Origin: Malurus cyaneus samueli
Taxonomy: Eukaryota; Chordata; Aves; Passeriformes; Maluridae
Length of the DNA: 64,000 nt
NCBI GenBank assembly: GCA_009741485.1
Contig: CM019216.1
Span: 23,659,119 to 23,723,118, forward strand
Direction of reading: 5' to 3'
Shown: positions 52,149 through 63,489 of the stretch, piece by piece
How positions within the stretch are numbered: the stretch's first letter is position 1
Layout of the letters: every line of letters begins with the position of its first letter
Notes under the pieces: generated by a model
Databases searched by the model: none
Seen by the model: only the letters and a program-made list of their open reading frames with translations
What the model was told of the DNA's origin: nothing
Position numbers and translations under genes: made by a program

Positions 52149-55100
52149 CAGGGATTTTAATTAAAGCTCTTGTCTTGAAAGGCAAAGTACAGTTGCTTCT
52201 GTCTTACTGGTACATAAATTACAGTACAGCTCTGGCCCAATGGAAACTATGGTAAGAACTTTCTTATGTCCAGAAATAAGGAAGAAGACAAAGAGGTTGA
52301 AGAAGGAACAGAATGATTGTTTTTTACTCTAATCCAAGAGTTTATGATGCTTGGGGTGTATAATTGCCCTAAGGTAAGCAATTCCCTTTGTTTGGAAAAA
52401 AACAAACTTAAACTTTAGCTAAGAATTTCCAGATTGTCAACAACCCTTACAGTGTGGCTCTGGTTTTGAGAGAACAATGTATGTTCATTCACATTAACTG
52501 AGATTTGGACTGGTTTAAATTTCTCATCAAAATCTTAGATTAAAAATTCCCAGTAGTATCTACTGGAGAAATAGATATTCCTATTAATATACCATACTGA
52601 GTAAATGAAGAGAAGTATGTGCCTATGAAAACTATCAAGGGAAAGCCCATTCTTCTCAACATCAGTTTTTCTATGACATGTGAAATAGACTCAGGGATTG
52701 ATTTCCATTTAAGATACTCTCCACTGAGAATAACTGGAATTGTTAGCACAGCCATATGGTGAAAGGGTACCTTTGTCAGGCAAAGTAAAATAGGACGAAA
52801 AAGATAGCACTGGTAACAGGGAAGAGGAAAGAGTAAAAGAAGCAAACAGGGTAGATTAGGAGAGTGTGTGGAGAGGAGAAAGATTGGAAAAGTTAAGTGC
52901 TCATTATGGGAATAAGTGTCTGAGAGATCTGTCTAGGGAAAGAACAGAGCTGAGGGTTCAGAAACAGGAAGGAAATAATTTTGATTAAGAATGAAGATTT
53001 ACTTAATATCTTGGATAGAAATGGGAAGCAAAAGAAAATATATCAATACTGTTATGGTTACACAGGCAGAATGCTCTCTGATTCACAAAGGGTAGGTACA
53101 AGATATATCTTATAAATAAGATGACATTTATAAATAAAAAAAAAGGGCTGGGATGTATTTACATGGAGAGAGATGTGGTTTCATGCATAGCCTCAGTCGT
53201 GCAGTGGGACTGTCAGTCAGCAGCCCACTCAAAACACCAACATGTTTTTATAACCCAGTGTCTCTTAAGCTCAGAGTCTCTTTTGAGGGCAGTTCCATGA
53301 ATAACTGTCAAGGTTATTTGTCAAATAAAGGTGAGACAAGTATTCACAATGCATCTATGTGGCTTTTTTGTAAAAAGAAAAAATTTAAAAAAAAAACCAA
53401 ACCCAAAAAACCCTAAACAAGCAGATGAGAAAAATGCACAAAAGAAGGTCTGTTTTGTTTTTTCAGAACTAAATTGTCGGTTCACCAACAAAGAAAATTA
53501 TATGCTAATACTTTTTTTTCGCTGTGCTTTTTGTCTAATAGCATGACTAAAAGCTAATAGATATTAGCTTAATATCTGATCTGTCCCCTTGTCATGAGTA
53601 AGTACATGGCTTTTGAGGGCAGATGGACTTGACAATCTAATAAGATTTTCTGGTTATTAGCTAAAATAATTGTTGCAAATAAATATTTCTATAAACCTCT
53701 CTACAGCAATTTCAGATAATGAAACATAATGACCTTAGGTTTCATGTTAGAAATATGAAGTCATTGAGGTGAAATTGCTGTTCAGTTTCTTGTGGGTTTT
53801 CTGTTGATCTGCATCAGATTCCCACTTTGCTGCTGCTTTTAGTAAAGTGAGTAACGTGCTGTTCTTATGTTTATGATTGCCATATTTTGAGAGACTGCTT
53901 ACAAGATTCTTATCTCTATAATATAAATCCAAAAATTATTTGTGGCTGTTTAAAGTGTTAATAATTTTTAAGCATTCTGATATCAGTATGAATGCATATT
54001 CTTCCTTATTTTTTAGAACACACCATTATACTAGCTGTTTTACCTCAGTGGGGATTTGCCAGTAAAACCGTTGAAATAAATACAAAAATTAAGAATTAGT
54101 TTTATTTTCATTGGCAAAACATGTAACATCATATTCCAGGGAACTAGATGTCCCAGATGATATCTTCTCTTGAATTCAGATCTCTACACACACAGGCAGA
54201 GTCATGTATTTCAGGTAAATTGTCCCAGTACTGTGGGAGCAGAAGCAGGGAGTTTCTTTTCCATTAGGATAGGGCCAAGTAGTTAATTTTTTATACAGCT
54301 AGACAGACAGAAGGATGAGTTGACAAACCCCAGGATTTACTGTGAATAATTCCCTTTCACTGTGAAATACACCAGAATATGTACTTCTCCACTTTCCCAG
54401 AAATGAAATCCTGACAGTGTTGAAAAAGGTTTCTGCTAAAATGGAAGCATATCTTGCTAAAGGGCTGTGAAGCTGAAAAAAAATTATAGACATGACCCTT
54501 TTATTTAAGTATTGGTATCTGATATTCAAAAGAATGTGTTATAGGTCCTTGTCTAAAATGGGCACACCAACTAGATTTCAGAGATTAGAAAACCCTATTC
54601 TACTAGTGAATTTGATCACTTTTTAAAAGCTGTGTCTTGTTTGCTAGACTGGATCTTTCCTCTCACAAACACTGTGAAATAATCTCATCTTGAATTTACG
54701 TAGTGTCTCACAGAAAAATGTAAAGCGAGTGCTAGTGAGAAAGCACTAAACTCAGAGTGGCAATTGATTTTAGTAGTATATTGTGTATTGGGACATTTTA
54801 TATGCTATCAGTGTAGATGCACACATATTCTTTGTCTCCCTGTAAAATGGACTTTATCCCTGTAAATAGGATTAGAGCAGCATATAATTGGTAAGAAGAA
54901 CATACCCTGGTTAGCTACAAACTGCCTTCTTACATAATTTCAGGCAAAAATGCAGAAATGGTGTATTCTCAGCAGGCCCATTTTATGTTTTCCTTCAGCA
55001 AATAGTTTACAAGCTGTTAACCTTTCACAGCTCTTCTTTCTGCATAAAGCAGTTTTAGAGACACTGCAATAGGTTAAGACTCAAGAACAGCAAATGACAA

Positions 55101-55675
55101 AAGCAAGGCTTCTTGAATGAAATGGATATTGCCACAATTCATTCAGACTAAAGTACCAGGATTTCTTCAGTTCAGATCGCAGTCATTAATGTTCCCATGT
55201 TGACACAAATTTTACTTCAACTATCTAGAAACCTGATGTAATAGTAGTGTGAACAATAGGAACTCAAATTAGAGAATATGTCTCCTCTTGACTCATTTTG
55301 TTACAATAACAACATTGTAATTTAACATTGCAACTGGATAATTAAAGCTTGATATCCTTTCACTGACACAATTTTACAAAATTTAGCTAGTTTTATGGAC
55401 ATAATTAATCAAATGAATGTCTTTGCTTTCATGTTTTCTCATGGAGAAGCTGAATTTGTCTAGCTTTCACAAAAATGGGATACTGATGTCATCAGACTGT
55501 AGACAATTTTAGTTTACTACTCTTTAAACAACTGTATTGGTGTTTGCCCTTAAAAATTTGCCAAACAAGTTTGAATTATGAGTATGATTACTGTACCCTA
55601 GGAATTTAATATAACTCTTCATAGCATTTAAATCAATTGGGTTAATTATTATAAATGGGTTAGTTGCATCTTAGC
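52149..55675. other. Non-coding DNA, no recognisable gene
   Basis: Unique AT-rich sequence with a purine-rich stretch on the plus strand (about 52790-52890) and A-rich runs near 53138 and 53386-53400. Frames at 52540-52845 (-) and 53153-53546 (+) are unrecognised. Confidence 0.5.
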
Positions 55676-55890
55676 CTTTTCCATCTCCCTTCTGTGTTTC
55701 CATTTTCCATCTCCTTCCCTATTTTCTCCTCTCCATTAGGTTGATGCCCTCTAGTCTTTCTCTATTCTAGTCCTCACTCTCATTTATTTCCCTCTTTTAC
55801 TTTTGTTCTTGAGTTTTCCTTCTTTGTCATTATCCCCTGGCTTGTAGAGTTTTTCCCCTATTCCCTCTGTCTTCATTTCTCACCTTGCTT
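55676..55890. repeat. Pyrimidine-rich tract (plus strand)
   Basis: About 215 bp dominated by C and T with tandem-like words (ttttccatctcc, cattttccatctcc). It is a low-complexity region with no gene. Confidence 0.75.
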
Positions 55891-56069
55891 TGATTATGAT
55901 AATTAAAGTTTTAGTACTTTTCTTTCAAAGAAATCTGGCAGAAAGAGAGTGGAAAGAGAGGAAAGAGATTCAGCTGACTGAGGCTGGTTAACAGCTCTTG
56001 CTAGTGACCCTGATCAGCTTTATCCCAATGGCAGTGACAGAACACTGAGACTGTGGTGACTTTTCTTAC

Positions 56070-56239
56070 CAACCACATCATTTTCAGAGTAAGATGGGAT
56101 GAATCCCATCCATCCTGCCAATGCCAGGTGAGAATTAGGGCACAATACCAAAGCACAATGACACTCCAAGCTGCCCGTCTTCCTACACAAAGGAGCATTT
56201 AAGCAAGTGCTGCTGCCAGTTACTTCCTCTATTGTTGAA
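56070..56239 (-). other. Possible 170-bp internal exon (unidentified)
   Basis: On the minus strand an acceptor (acttttcttgag, AG at 56240-56241) is followed by 170 bp open in one frame and then a strong donor (gttg|gtaaga, GT at 56068-56069). The predicted peptide includes CLNAPLCRKTGSLECHC and PSYSENDVV. Five cysteines with a TGS-x-E-C-x-C arrangement loosely recall an EGF-like module, but the spacing is incomplete and I do not call it one. The combination of acceptor, open frame and donor is the best of the exon candidates here, yet such triplets also occur by chance in 64 kb. Confidence 0.22.
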
Positions 56240-57249
56240 CTCAAGAAAAGTCTAATTTGTGCTCCATGGTATACTAAAAATTTCTAGAATAGTAACTTGA
56301 AAGTATCTATGTTACTAGATAGGTAAGTACCATTATCTTTCTATAATGCTTGACCATCTGTTTCTTTACTCATTCCGACAATGAAGAACTATCCTTCCTA
56401 GTTTTACTTGAGATGATTTGTGGGGTCTCTTGTGCCTATGGAGACAGCTGCAAAAACTGCATGTGTATTAATTGTAGATATGGTTGAGTCTGGGATTTTA
56501 TCAGAGACATTCAGCAGCTGTAGCTGAATCAGGACACACACCCAATCATCACATCCAAAGAAATGCACTGATCTAGACAACAATCAACATTTTAATTTTG
56601 TTTCCTTTGCTAGAGGAAACCTAGCAAATGGAAAACCTCTTTAATAGGTTAATTTTTACTATGATTGAAACTCGAATTGCACTCTGAGATAAAGTTGTAA
56701 GATCTGTTCATTTGATTCCAGAAATGTGGTCACATTTGCTATTTGGATTTAAGTTAATGCACAGCACAGCTTTTTCCTTTCAATTTCCAATTGCTTTTTA
56801 ATGCAACAAGAACTTGTGGCTAGGGCTGAAATTTACCCAAGATTTTGGACCCCACTTTTGTGGGAGTCAGCTGTGCATGAAATAATATAATGTCTACTGT
56901 TCACATGGCTGCTTATATAGTAAAAATTGTGTGATTCTATGTGCTGTGTTGTAGGAAAGAATAAAAAATATGGAGATTGATTCTTTTATGATTGTGTATG
57001 TGTACACATTGTTGTGTGACAGAAATTGATGACTCTGACAATTTCCATTGTAACATCTGGTACTCAGTTTCTTCTGTTTTTCCTGAATTTTATCTATTTA
57101 GACTGAATTTTGCCATGTTGGACAACACAGGCAAGACTTCCCTTGCCAGAATGACTGACTACACCATCAAATGTCATTTAAATTAACATGATCTATTTTA
57201 AATCGAGGAAGATTAGTTTAACAAATTTTATGTGCTGCTGGGAAGAAAT
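56240..57249. other. Non-coding DNA
   Basis: Unique AT-rich DNA up to the left (3') edge of the CR1. No gene or repeat is recognised. Confidence 0.5.
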
Positions 57250-57930
57250 TCATAGACTCAAATGGTTTGGGTTGGGAGAAACCTTAAAGGTCACCTACTT
57301 CCAACCCCCCTGATGTGGGCAGGGAACCTTTCACTAGATCAGGTTGTTCAGAACCCCATCCTGCTGATCTTGAAGGCCTTCAAGGAATCGGGAGTCCACA
57401 ACCTCTCTGGGCAACATTATGGTGCCTCACCACCCTCACAGTAAATTTATTCCCAACATCTAATCTAAACCTGCCCTCCTTCAGCTTCAGACCATTCTGC
57501 CTTGTTCTACAGCCACATGTCCTGATGAAAAGCCTCCCTCCAGCCTTCTCTTAAGCTTCCCTCAGGTATTGGAAGGCTGCCATAAGGTCTCCCCTGAGTT
57601 TTCTATTCTCCAGGCTGAACAGCCCAAATTCTCTCAGCCTGTCTTCACAGCAGAGCTTTTCCAGCCCTGAGATTGACTCATGGCTTCCTCTGAACTCATT
57701 CCAACAGTCCTTTATGTGCTGGCATCCCCACAGACAGTATTCCAGGTAGAGACTGTCAAGAGAAGAGAAGAGGGGAATAATCACCTCCCTCAACCCGCAG
57801 GTCACACTTCTTTTGATGCAGGGCAGGATGAGGTTGGTTGCTTGGGCTGTGAGGACACGCTGTTGGCTCAAGTCCAGTTTTTCATACAGAAGCACCCTCA
57901 AGTGCTTCTCTGCAGAGCTTCAGGAAATAC
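57250..57930 (-). mobile_element. CR1 LINE, 5'-truncated, relatively well preserved
   Basis: The plus strand opens with the classic antisense CR1 3'-end phrase (aatggtttgggttgggag...ttccaacccccctgatgtg) and continues through acaacctctctgggcaac, gcctcaccaccctcacagta and ctccaggctgaacagccc, so the element is on the minus strand. A 116-codon minus frame (57551-57901) encodes the conserved CR1 ORF2 C-terminal region, with EDRLREFGLFSLENRKLRGD and FQYLREA visible. Similarity ends near 57930. It is better preserved than the other two CR1 copies, but it is severely truncated and non-autonomous. Plus-strand frames across it are antisense shadows. Confidence 0.96.
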
Positions 57931-60034
57931 TGAGGATAATGAGTGAAATTCATGTTGATCCTGTCTTCTATTTACTTGTTCTTGTCATCAATATAAACCT
58001 TGCTGTGAAGGCAATTTCAAGAATAGTTGTTATGGAGACTATCTTAAAATACATTTTAGAAGATGCCCATTTCTGCAGTAGTAGAGAATTTAATTGCAAG
58101 TCAGATTTGACCCACACTGGAACAGTCATTTATTTGCTGTAGCAATGTAGATTTCCCATTATTAAGGAAAATAATATAGTTAAAGAGGATTTTTTTAAAG
58201 GTCTAATTAAGATAAAGCAATGCAAGGCTTGTAAAGGTGCTTGAAATATACTATTTTTTTACTTCAAATTAAAGAAGGAATTCTTTAACAGTGAGGTAAA
58301 AAGCTTAAGCTCACTAGAAGGTGAACATGAATGTAAACCAGATTACTGCAGATTTGATTAGCTTTTGACAATGACATCTGCCTATCTTTTATTTCTCCCT
58401 GGTGGGATATAGTAGAGCTCTGCCTTAATGCCAGTGGTGCCCAGGCCTGGCAAAGAGATGTGTTGCCTCTGCTTTGGAATCTGTGCATTTTAATTTTATG
58501 CTAGAGTTACTCCAGGTAAAGCTGAAATTATTACAGGAAGGCTGAAATTACTTTATGTTCACCAGTGTTACAGGGGTTGGTAGTGAGAACTGAAATCAAG
58601 CCAAAGACCATTTTCTCCCATGAGAGTTTTTTCACAGAATTTAACTGAGCCATTCATTTGCCTGTGTGATTTTCAGCCTTTAACAGAGACAGTAACTTAT
58701 CTGGGTAGCTGATATTGACCTCACATAGTTTTTCAGACTGTTTTCTTATTTTAGCTATCTTAGTAGAATTTTTTCAGTAGCCTTTTTCTTAGATAGGAAA
58801 CAGGCAGTACAATCTCAATAAAATTTGTTTCAGTCTTATGTTGTGACACCTGGGTACATGCACCTTTTAAAGACTGCAGAGATATTGGAAATAGCTTTCA
58901 GTGAGCCAGATTGCTTTGATAAGCAAGTAGCAAACAAACTCATTAGGAGAAAGCCACCCATAAAAGCAGAGAGCTTTACTTGCCCTTGCAGAATAAATCT
59001 TGCAGCGTAGCGTAGCATTTACATTGCTTGCAGTACCTGAGCTAGCTCATTTAAAATGAGGTCAAGTTGTTCCAACATTACACTGCAATCTACAGTGAGA
59101 ACAAATGTCTTCATCTATACCAACATATAACACAGATTTTGCTGGCTGGACATTGTTTTTCAGGATGAATATCTCACTGGACTTCCTGATCTTTTTAGCT
59201 GCTGAATTGCTCTTCTTCCACCTCTGCAGTCTTAACTGTTCCACAGAGTTGACCCTCAGTAAAATTTCTAGGCAGGTTACAGCTATCTATTGCATTGTTT
59301 CATCTAGTTTTGTTGGTATTTTTTCTGTAAATAAGTTTTGACGCACCCTACATCACAACATCCTTTGCCCAGGCTTTCATTTCAATAATAAATCCCCAAA
59401 TAGCTTTTAGCCTGTTGGAGGCTTTGACTTGTTTTCAGTATTTTTCTGTCTCACCTAATCACCAGTGCAAATCTCACCTTCTGTCTTGTAGTCCAAACAA
59501 TTGTTTTAATCAGCCCTGAAGTCTTAGGAGGTCCTGTATTTCCATATTTTCTTTACTAGACTTTTTTTTTCTTTGTCACTGTCTATGTGACATCTATATC
59601 ATCACCACAAAATTAAAAAAAAATGTCTCCATGTATGTAATGGGAAAGATATCAAATATTTAATGGAACACCCTGACAATTGCTATGAAAGAAGTTGCAA
59701 ACCTCCTTCTATGTCATTCAGTGTCTATTTAACATTTCCAGTAACCAAAACCTAATGTAGCCCTAGCCTGTCCAATCCTCACAACTTTTAGTTCATAGAA
59801 TGACCCTCCTGCTCTTCAGGAAGAAATCAGTCTCCTGAACCTTTATCATTCAGAGGGAATTTTTAAAAAAAAACAAGCTGCAATGCAACTGATATTTTTC
59901 TTTGTAACAAGGAGAAATTATATTAGCTAGCAGATTTTTCATTACAGTTATGTCAGGACAATTATATTTTATTTGGCAGGCTGGTGTTTGGGGGATTTTC
60001 ATAGAACTTAACGTGGTCTGACTAAGAAGTCTGT
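57931..60034. other. Non-coding DNA, no recognisable gene
   Basis: Unique sequence. A small gcgta tandem (near 58988) and overlapping two-strand frames at 58825-59341 are present, none recognised. Confidence 0.5.
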
Positions 60035-60070
60035 GGATGCCTGGAATCCAGCCAGGGTCAACCCACTGCA
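60035..60070 (+). mobile_element. Short LTR 3'-end remnant
   Basis: Thirty-six bases (ggatgcctggaatccagcc...cactgca) align without gaps to the 3' end of the LTR at 36129-37007 (its bases 36970-37005), with 26 identical by my count. Both end in cactgca. No further LTR sequence is recognised upstream and no primer-binding site downstream. This is probably a tiny relic of the same LTR family; chance similarity is possible but unlikely. Confidence 0.5.
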
Positions 60071-61231
60071 GTCTGCCAGCAATTTTCCAACCTTCCAGTA
60101 CGGTCTTCTCAGGAGGGATCTGCTTTCTGCCTTTGTGCTCTCAGACAATCCAACTGATGAACATTTGTCTTCAAACCCGACACTGTGTATTTATAGCACC
60201 ATGATGGTTTGTCTGAGATTTTGTTGGGAAGCTGATTTCTGAACTCTCTTCATTTTCCTGGACTTTTAGATTCTTCCCACATGATGGGATCTTCATTTTC
60301 CCTTTTGATTGATTGTTGATTTTTTTGGGACCTGAAATTCTTATTTCAGGCCATCTCACTTGAACATTTTTAATCCAACTATTCATGCTATAATATAATA
60401 ATGGAAGGACACATTTAGATCCCAGAGTTGTGGATTGGAAAAGCCTTGCTAGATTTTGCATCATTTCAGGCACAGGAGTAGAAGGCACAATTTGTGCTCC
60501 TGAATATGGCCACTAAATAAACCACACTTCCTTTTGCCTTTTTATCACTCAATTTAAAGAAAAGGAAAGTGCCAATTCTGTTCTTATCTTCCTTGTGATA
60601 TAATAGCAGCTAAAAGGAACCGTGGTTATTGCAAGATTTGTTACATTCAGTATCATTGTTTTAACTATCAGTTATTTCTTTGCAAGGGAGTAGATTAGTT
60701 CATTAGTTTATTTTCTACACATAGCTTTGATTTAACTTATTATATAAATAATTTCTATTAACAAATCACTTTATTCCTTCCAGGGAAAATCTAGGGTTTT
60801 TATTGAAATTTTGGAAGCCTACAATCTACTATCTTGTATGAGAACATTTATTAACTGCAAAACTTTCAGGTCTGATATCTGACCACTTTAATTGTCATTG
60901 TAATTGATTTTACCTTTGTCTTGGCATTGTGATAGCTTTGTAATTTGCTGATGATTAATGGCTGTCCCCTGGTTATCCTGCTTGTCTGGGCCTAAGACAT
61001 AAACCAGGTTTGCTTTGACTCTGACTTGTCCTAAAAAATGTCAAAACCTATTTAGTTCAGATTTATCATAGAGATAAAAAAGGAGGCTCAGCACATTCAT
61101 GTCATCCTCAGCCTCTCAACTCAGCAGATGGAGGGCTGCAAATGGCTTTGCAGAATGTCTGTTTCTTTTTTTAAAGAGAGATTCATGGAGATTTAGCTTT
61201 CCCTGATTCTAGGGTGGCCTGCATCATTTAA
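60071..61231. other. Non-coding DNA, no recognisable gene
   Basis: Unique AT-rich sequence with short two-strand frames (60033-60488) and no recognised repeat. Confidence 0.5.
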
Positions 61232-61280
61232 CTTGCACTTGCCTTTGGCGTGGCGGTAAACAAAAGCCACGTGCAAAATT
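61232..61280. promoter_or_regulatory. Inverted repeat with E-box and FOX-like site
   Basis: The words ggcgtggc (61248-61255) and gccacgtg (61266-61273) form an imperfect inverted repeat around taaaca (61257-61262), a forkhead-type core. CACGTG (61268-61273) is an E-box. Outer words ttgcac and gtgcaa add partial dyad symmetry. It is locally rich in CpG for this window. A factor-binding element is inferred, not shown. Confidence 0.25.
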
Positions 61281-62099
61281 TGTGCCCTTATATATTTACC
61301 TAATGTTCCTTTTCTTGCCTAAAGTTGAGATGTCAAAGTTGAAATCAAGACCTGAGGCTAATTTTGAGTTTAAACTGAGATTTAGCTGAGATTATTATTT
61401 GTTGTTGTTGTTTTCTTGATTACCTTTTTTTTATTTGTTGGGGTATTTTTTGTTTGTTTGTTTTAATTTCAAGTGAAAAGATGAGTTCTGAAGGAGGTGC
61501 TGTATTTTTTTTTTCTTTCCAAGTCAGTGAAATAGCTTATAATTTCTTCTGTGTCAGGAAAAATTTCATATTTCTTACCAGGTATCCCACCTATAAACTT
61601 TTCTTTCTTCCACTTCTTATTTCCATGTAGAAATTGAGAAAAATATAATATCAGTATTCCTCTATGTGTGTCCTATTTTTCATGACAAACTGTAAGCTTA
61701 GAAGTTAGTAATCTTCAGTGGTAAATTCCCAGCTGTAGCCATCAAAGAAATGGCTGACCCCCAAACTGGACCATGATTTTGGAATAGCTACAGAAATATC
61801 TGCTCAAGCCAATCAAGACACTTGTCAGTTTGTTAAGATACAAGGGAAGAGATGCCCACATTCTTTTGAAGGGGTTCCTGGGTTTCACCACATTGAAATG
61901 CAGTTAGTTGGATTTAACACTTTGCAGCTTGGTTTGTTGAGCTCCTTCTCATCTCCATCTCTTCTCTCTGAATATGCTGCTGATGAAGGCATGTATGGTG
62001 CAAATGAACATGCTTTCACCACTTGTTTTGTTATCTTGGCATCAGAACACTCAGTGAAACCTTAAAAATAAAACCCCACTAGAGAGCCAAGCATTGCAA
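61281..62099. other. Non-coding DNA
   Basis: Contains gtt-rich and T-rich simple sequence (about 61390-61470, with ttgttgttgttg and tttgtttgtttg). No gene is recognised. Confidence 0.55.
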
Positions 62100-62720
62100 A
62101 CCCAAAAAAAAAATAGAAAAAACCCACAAATTCTTCTTACCCTGTTAAATCTGTTTTATTTATACCATTGGAGAGCCAAATGTAATGTCTAAATGACCAG
62201 TTAAATGGAAATCAAAACATAAATGTATTTTTATTTCTAAATTAAATATGGCCATGCAAATGTTGAAAAGCGTGTATAGGTTATGGGACCTAGTCCTCTG
62301 TCGATAATTGCAAAGCACAAAGAGGCAACTCTAACAAAGTAATTGAGAAAAGTTAATATGGAACATCTGAAAATGGTGAATCATGGTATTCAGTGATTTT
62401 AGGAAATGGTTATAAAGGGGAAAATCAAATTTCCCCTTGTGAATTAAGACAATCGATGCACTTTATAAAACTTGGAATTTTCTTTTAAACCTGCATTTTA
62501 ATGAGGTTGAAGTCTTTAATGCCAAATGTCATACTGTAAAAGTGGTAAATTTCAAGAGTGTATTAAAAACTTAGGGGACATTTACTTTGGAAATGATGTC
62601 TGACATGACCTTCAACTCTTCATAATTTAATAACAATGCAAGGCTGACTAATTAAACTTTAAAATGACAGATAAGTGCTAATTATAATTCCTTTTGAATA
62701 GACAATATAAGGTTTTAAAA
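62100..62720. promoter_or_regulatory. Candidate conserved non-coding element block
   Basis: About 600 bp of complex AT-rich sequence free of simple repeats and open frames, with MEIS-like (aatgacagataag) and homeobox-like (actaattaaac, gctaattataatt) words close together at 62645-62690. The texture resembles developmental enhancers. This is inference only. Confidence 0.2.
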
Positions 62721-63256
62721 ATAAATGTTTTAGACAGGTGGCAGGATTTTGCTACTACTAGCAGAAATACAGACCATGTCTGCTAAAAGAAGTAATTTTC
62801 TCCTGGTTCCACAGAAAAGTCATCTTCAAGATTACTTTCTTTCAAAAGAAGTAGATGCAGTTCAGTCTGAGTACAAGTCTCAGTTCTAAAAAAATAGTAC
62901 AATGAGAAAGAATGAATCTATGATTTTTTTTTTAATTTCCCAGTTAAAATCTTACACACAACTTTAGTTTTGCATTGTTATTAAACTTAATGGAGCTGTA
63001 TTCCAAATACAAGGTATCTGATTTTTCAAAGTGATTTTCTTTCAGAATAAAACTTCATTAAGAACTATTAGATTACCCTGCAGTTCATGTTTCTACAGAT
63101 AAACTTACAAAGTGATCATTGATTGTGATAAGTGAGTTTCTTGGTTTTATCGTATAGCAAGATCTTATGTTCAGAAATGGTTAAATTTGGATAAATGCAC
63201 TTGTGGATTAAATGAAGCAAAAATGTAAGCTCAAAGAGAGAAACTATCTGAAAAAC
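62721..63256. other. Non-coding DNA
   Basis: Unique AT-rich DNA with no gene or repeat recognised. Confidence 0.5.
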
Positions 63257-63387
63257 CCCACCAAAACCCAAACCAAACAACCCCATTACAACCTCTCACA
63301 TTTATGGAGGTATATGAAACANCCCACCAAAACCCAAACCAAACAACCCCATTACAACCTCTCACATTTATGGAGGTATATGAAACA
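63257..63387. repeat. 65-bp exact duplication around a single N
   Basis: Bases 63257-63321 and 63323-63387 are identical (both start cccaccaaaaccc and end tatgaaaca), separated only by the ambiguous base N at 63322. This is the expected footprint of two contig ends that overlap but were joined with a gap symbol. The true genome probably has one copy. A frame spanning it (63212-63400) is an artefact. Confidence 0.95.
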
Positions 63388-63420
63388 AGGAGAAAACTAA
63401 ATAAAGATATAACACAATAT

Positions 63421-63450
63421 TCTGTTGTCTTCTGTTGTCTTCTGTTGTCT
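63421..63450. repeat. 10-bp tandem repeat, 3 copies
   Basis: Three exact units of tctgttgtct lie between the gap-flanking duplication and the LTR start. Confidence 0.95.
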
Positions 63451-63489
63451 TGTAATTGTACCCATTTGTAAAATATTCTAGTGCACTAT

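Noticed and set aside
57680..58142. Plus-strand open frames of 88 and 109 codons
   Set aside because: The first lies within the minus-strand CR1 and the second starts in it; they are antisense text, not genes.
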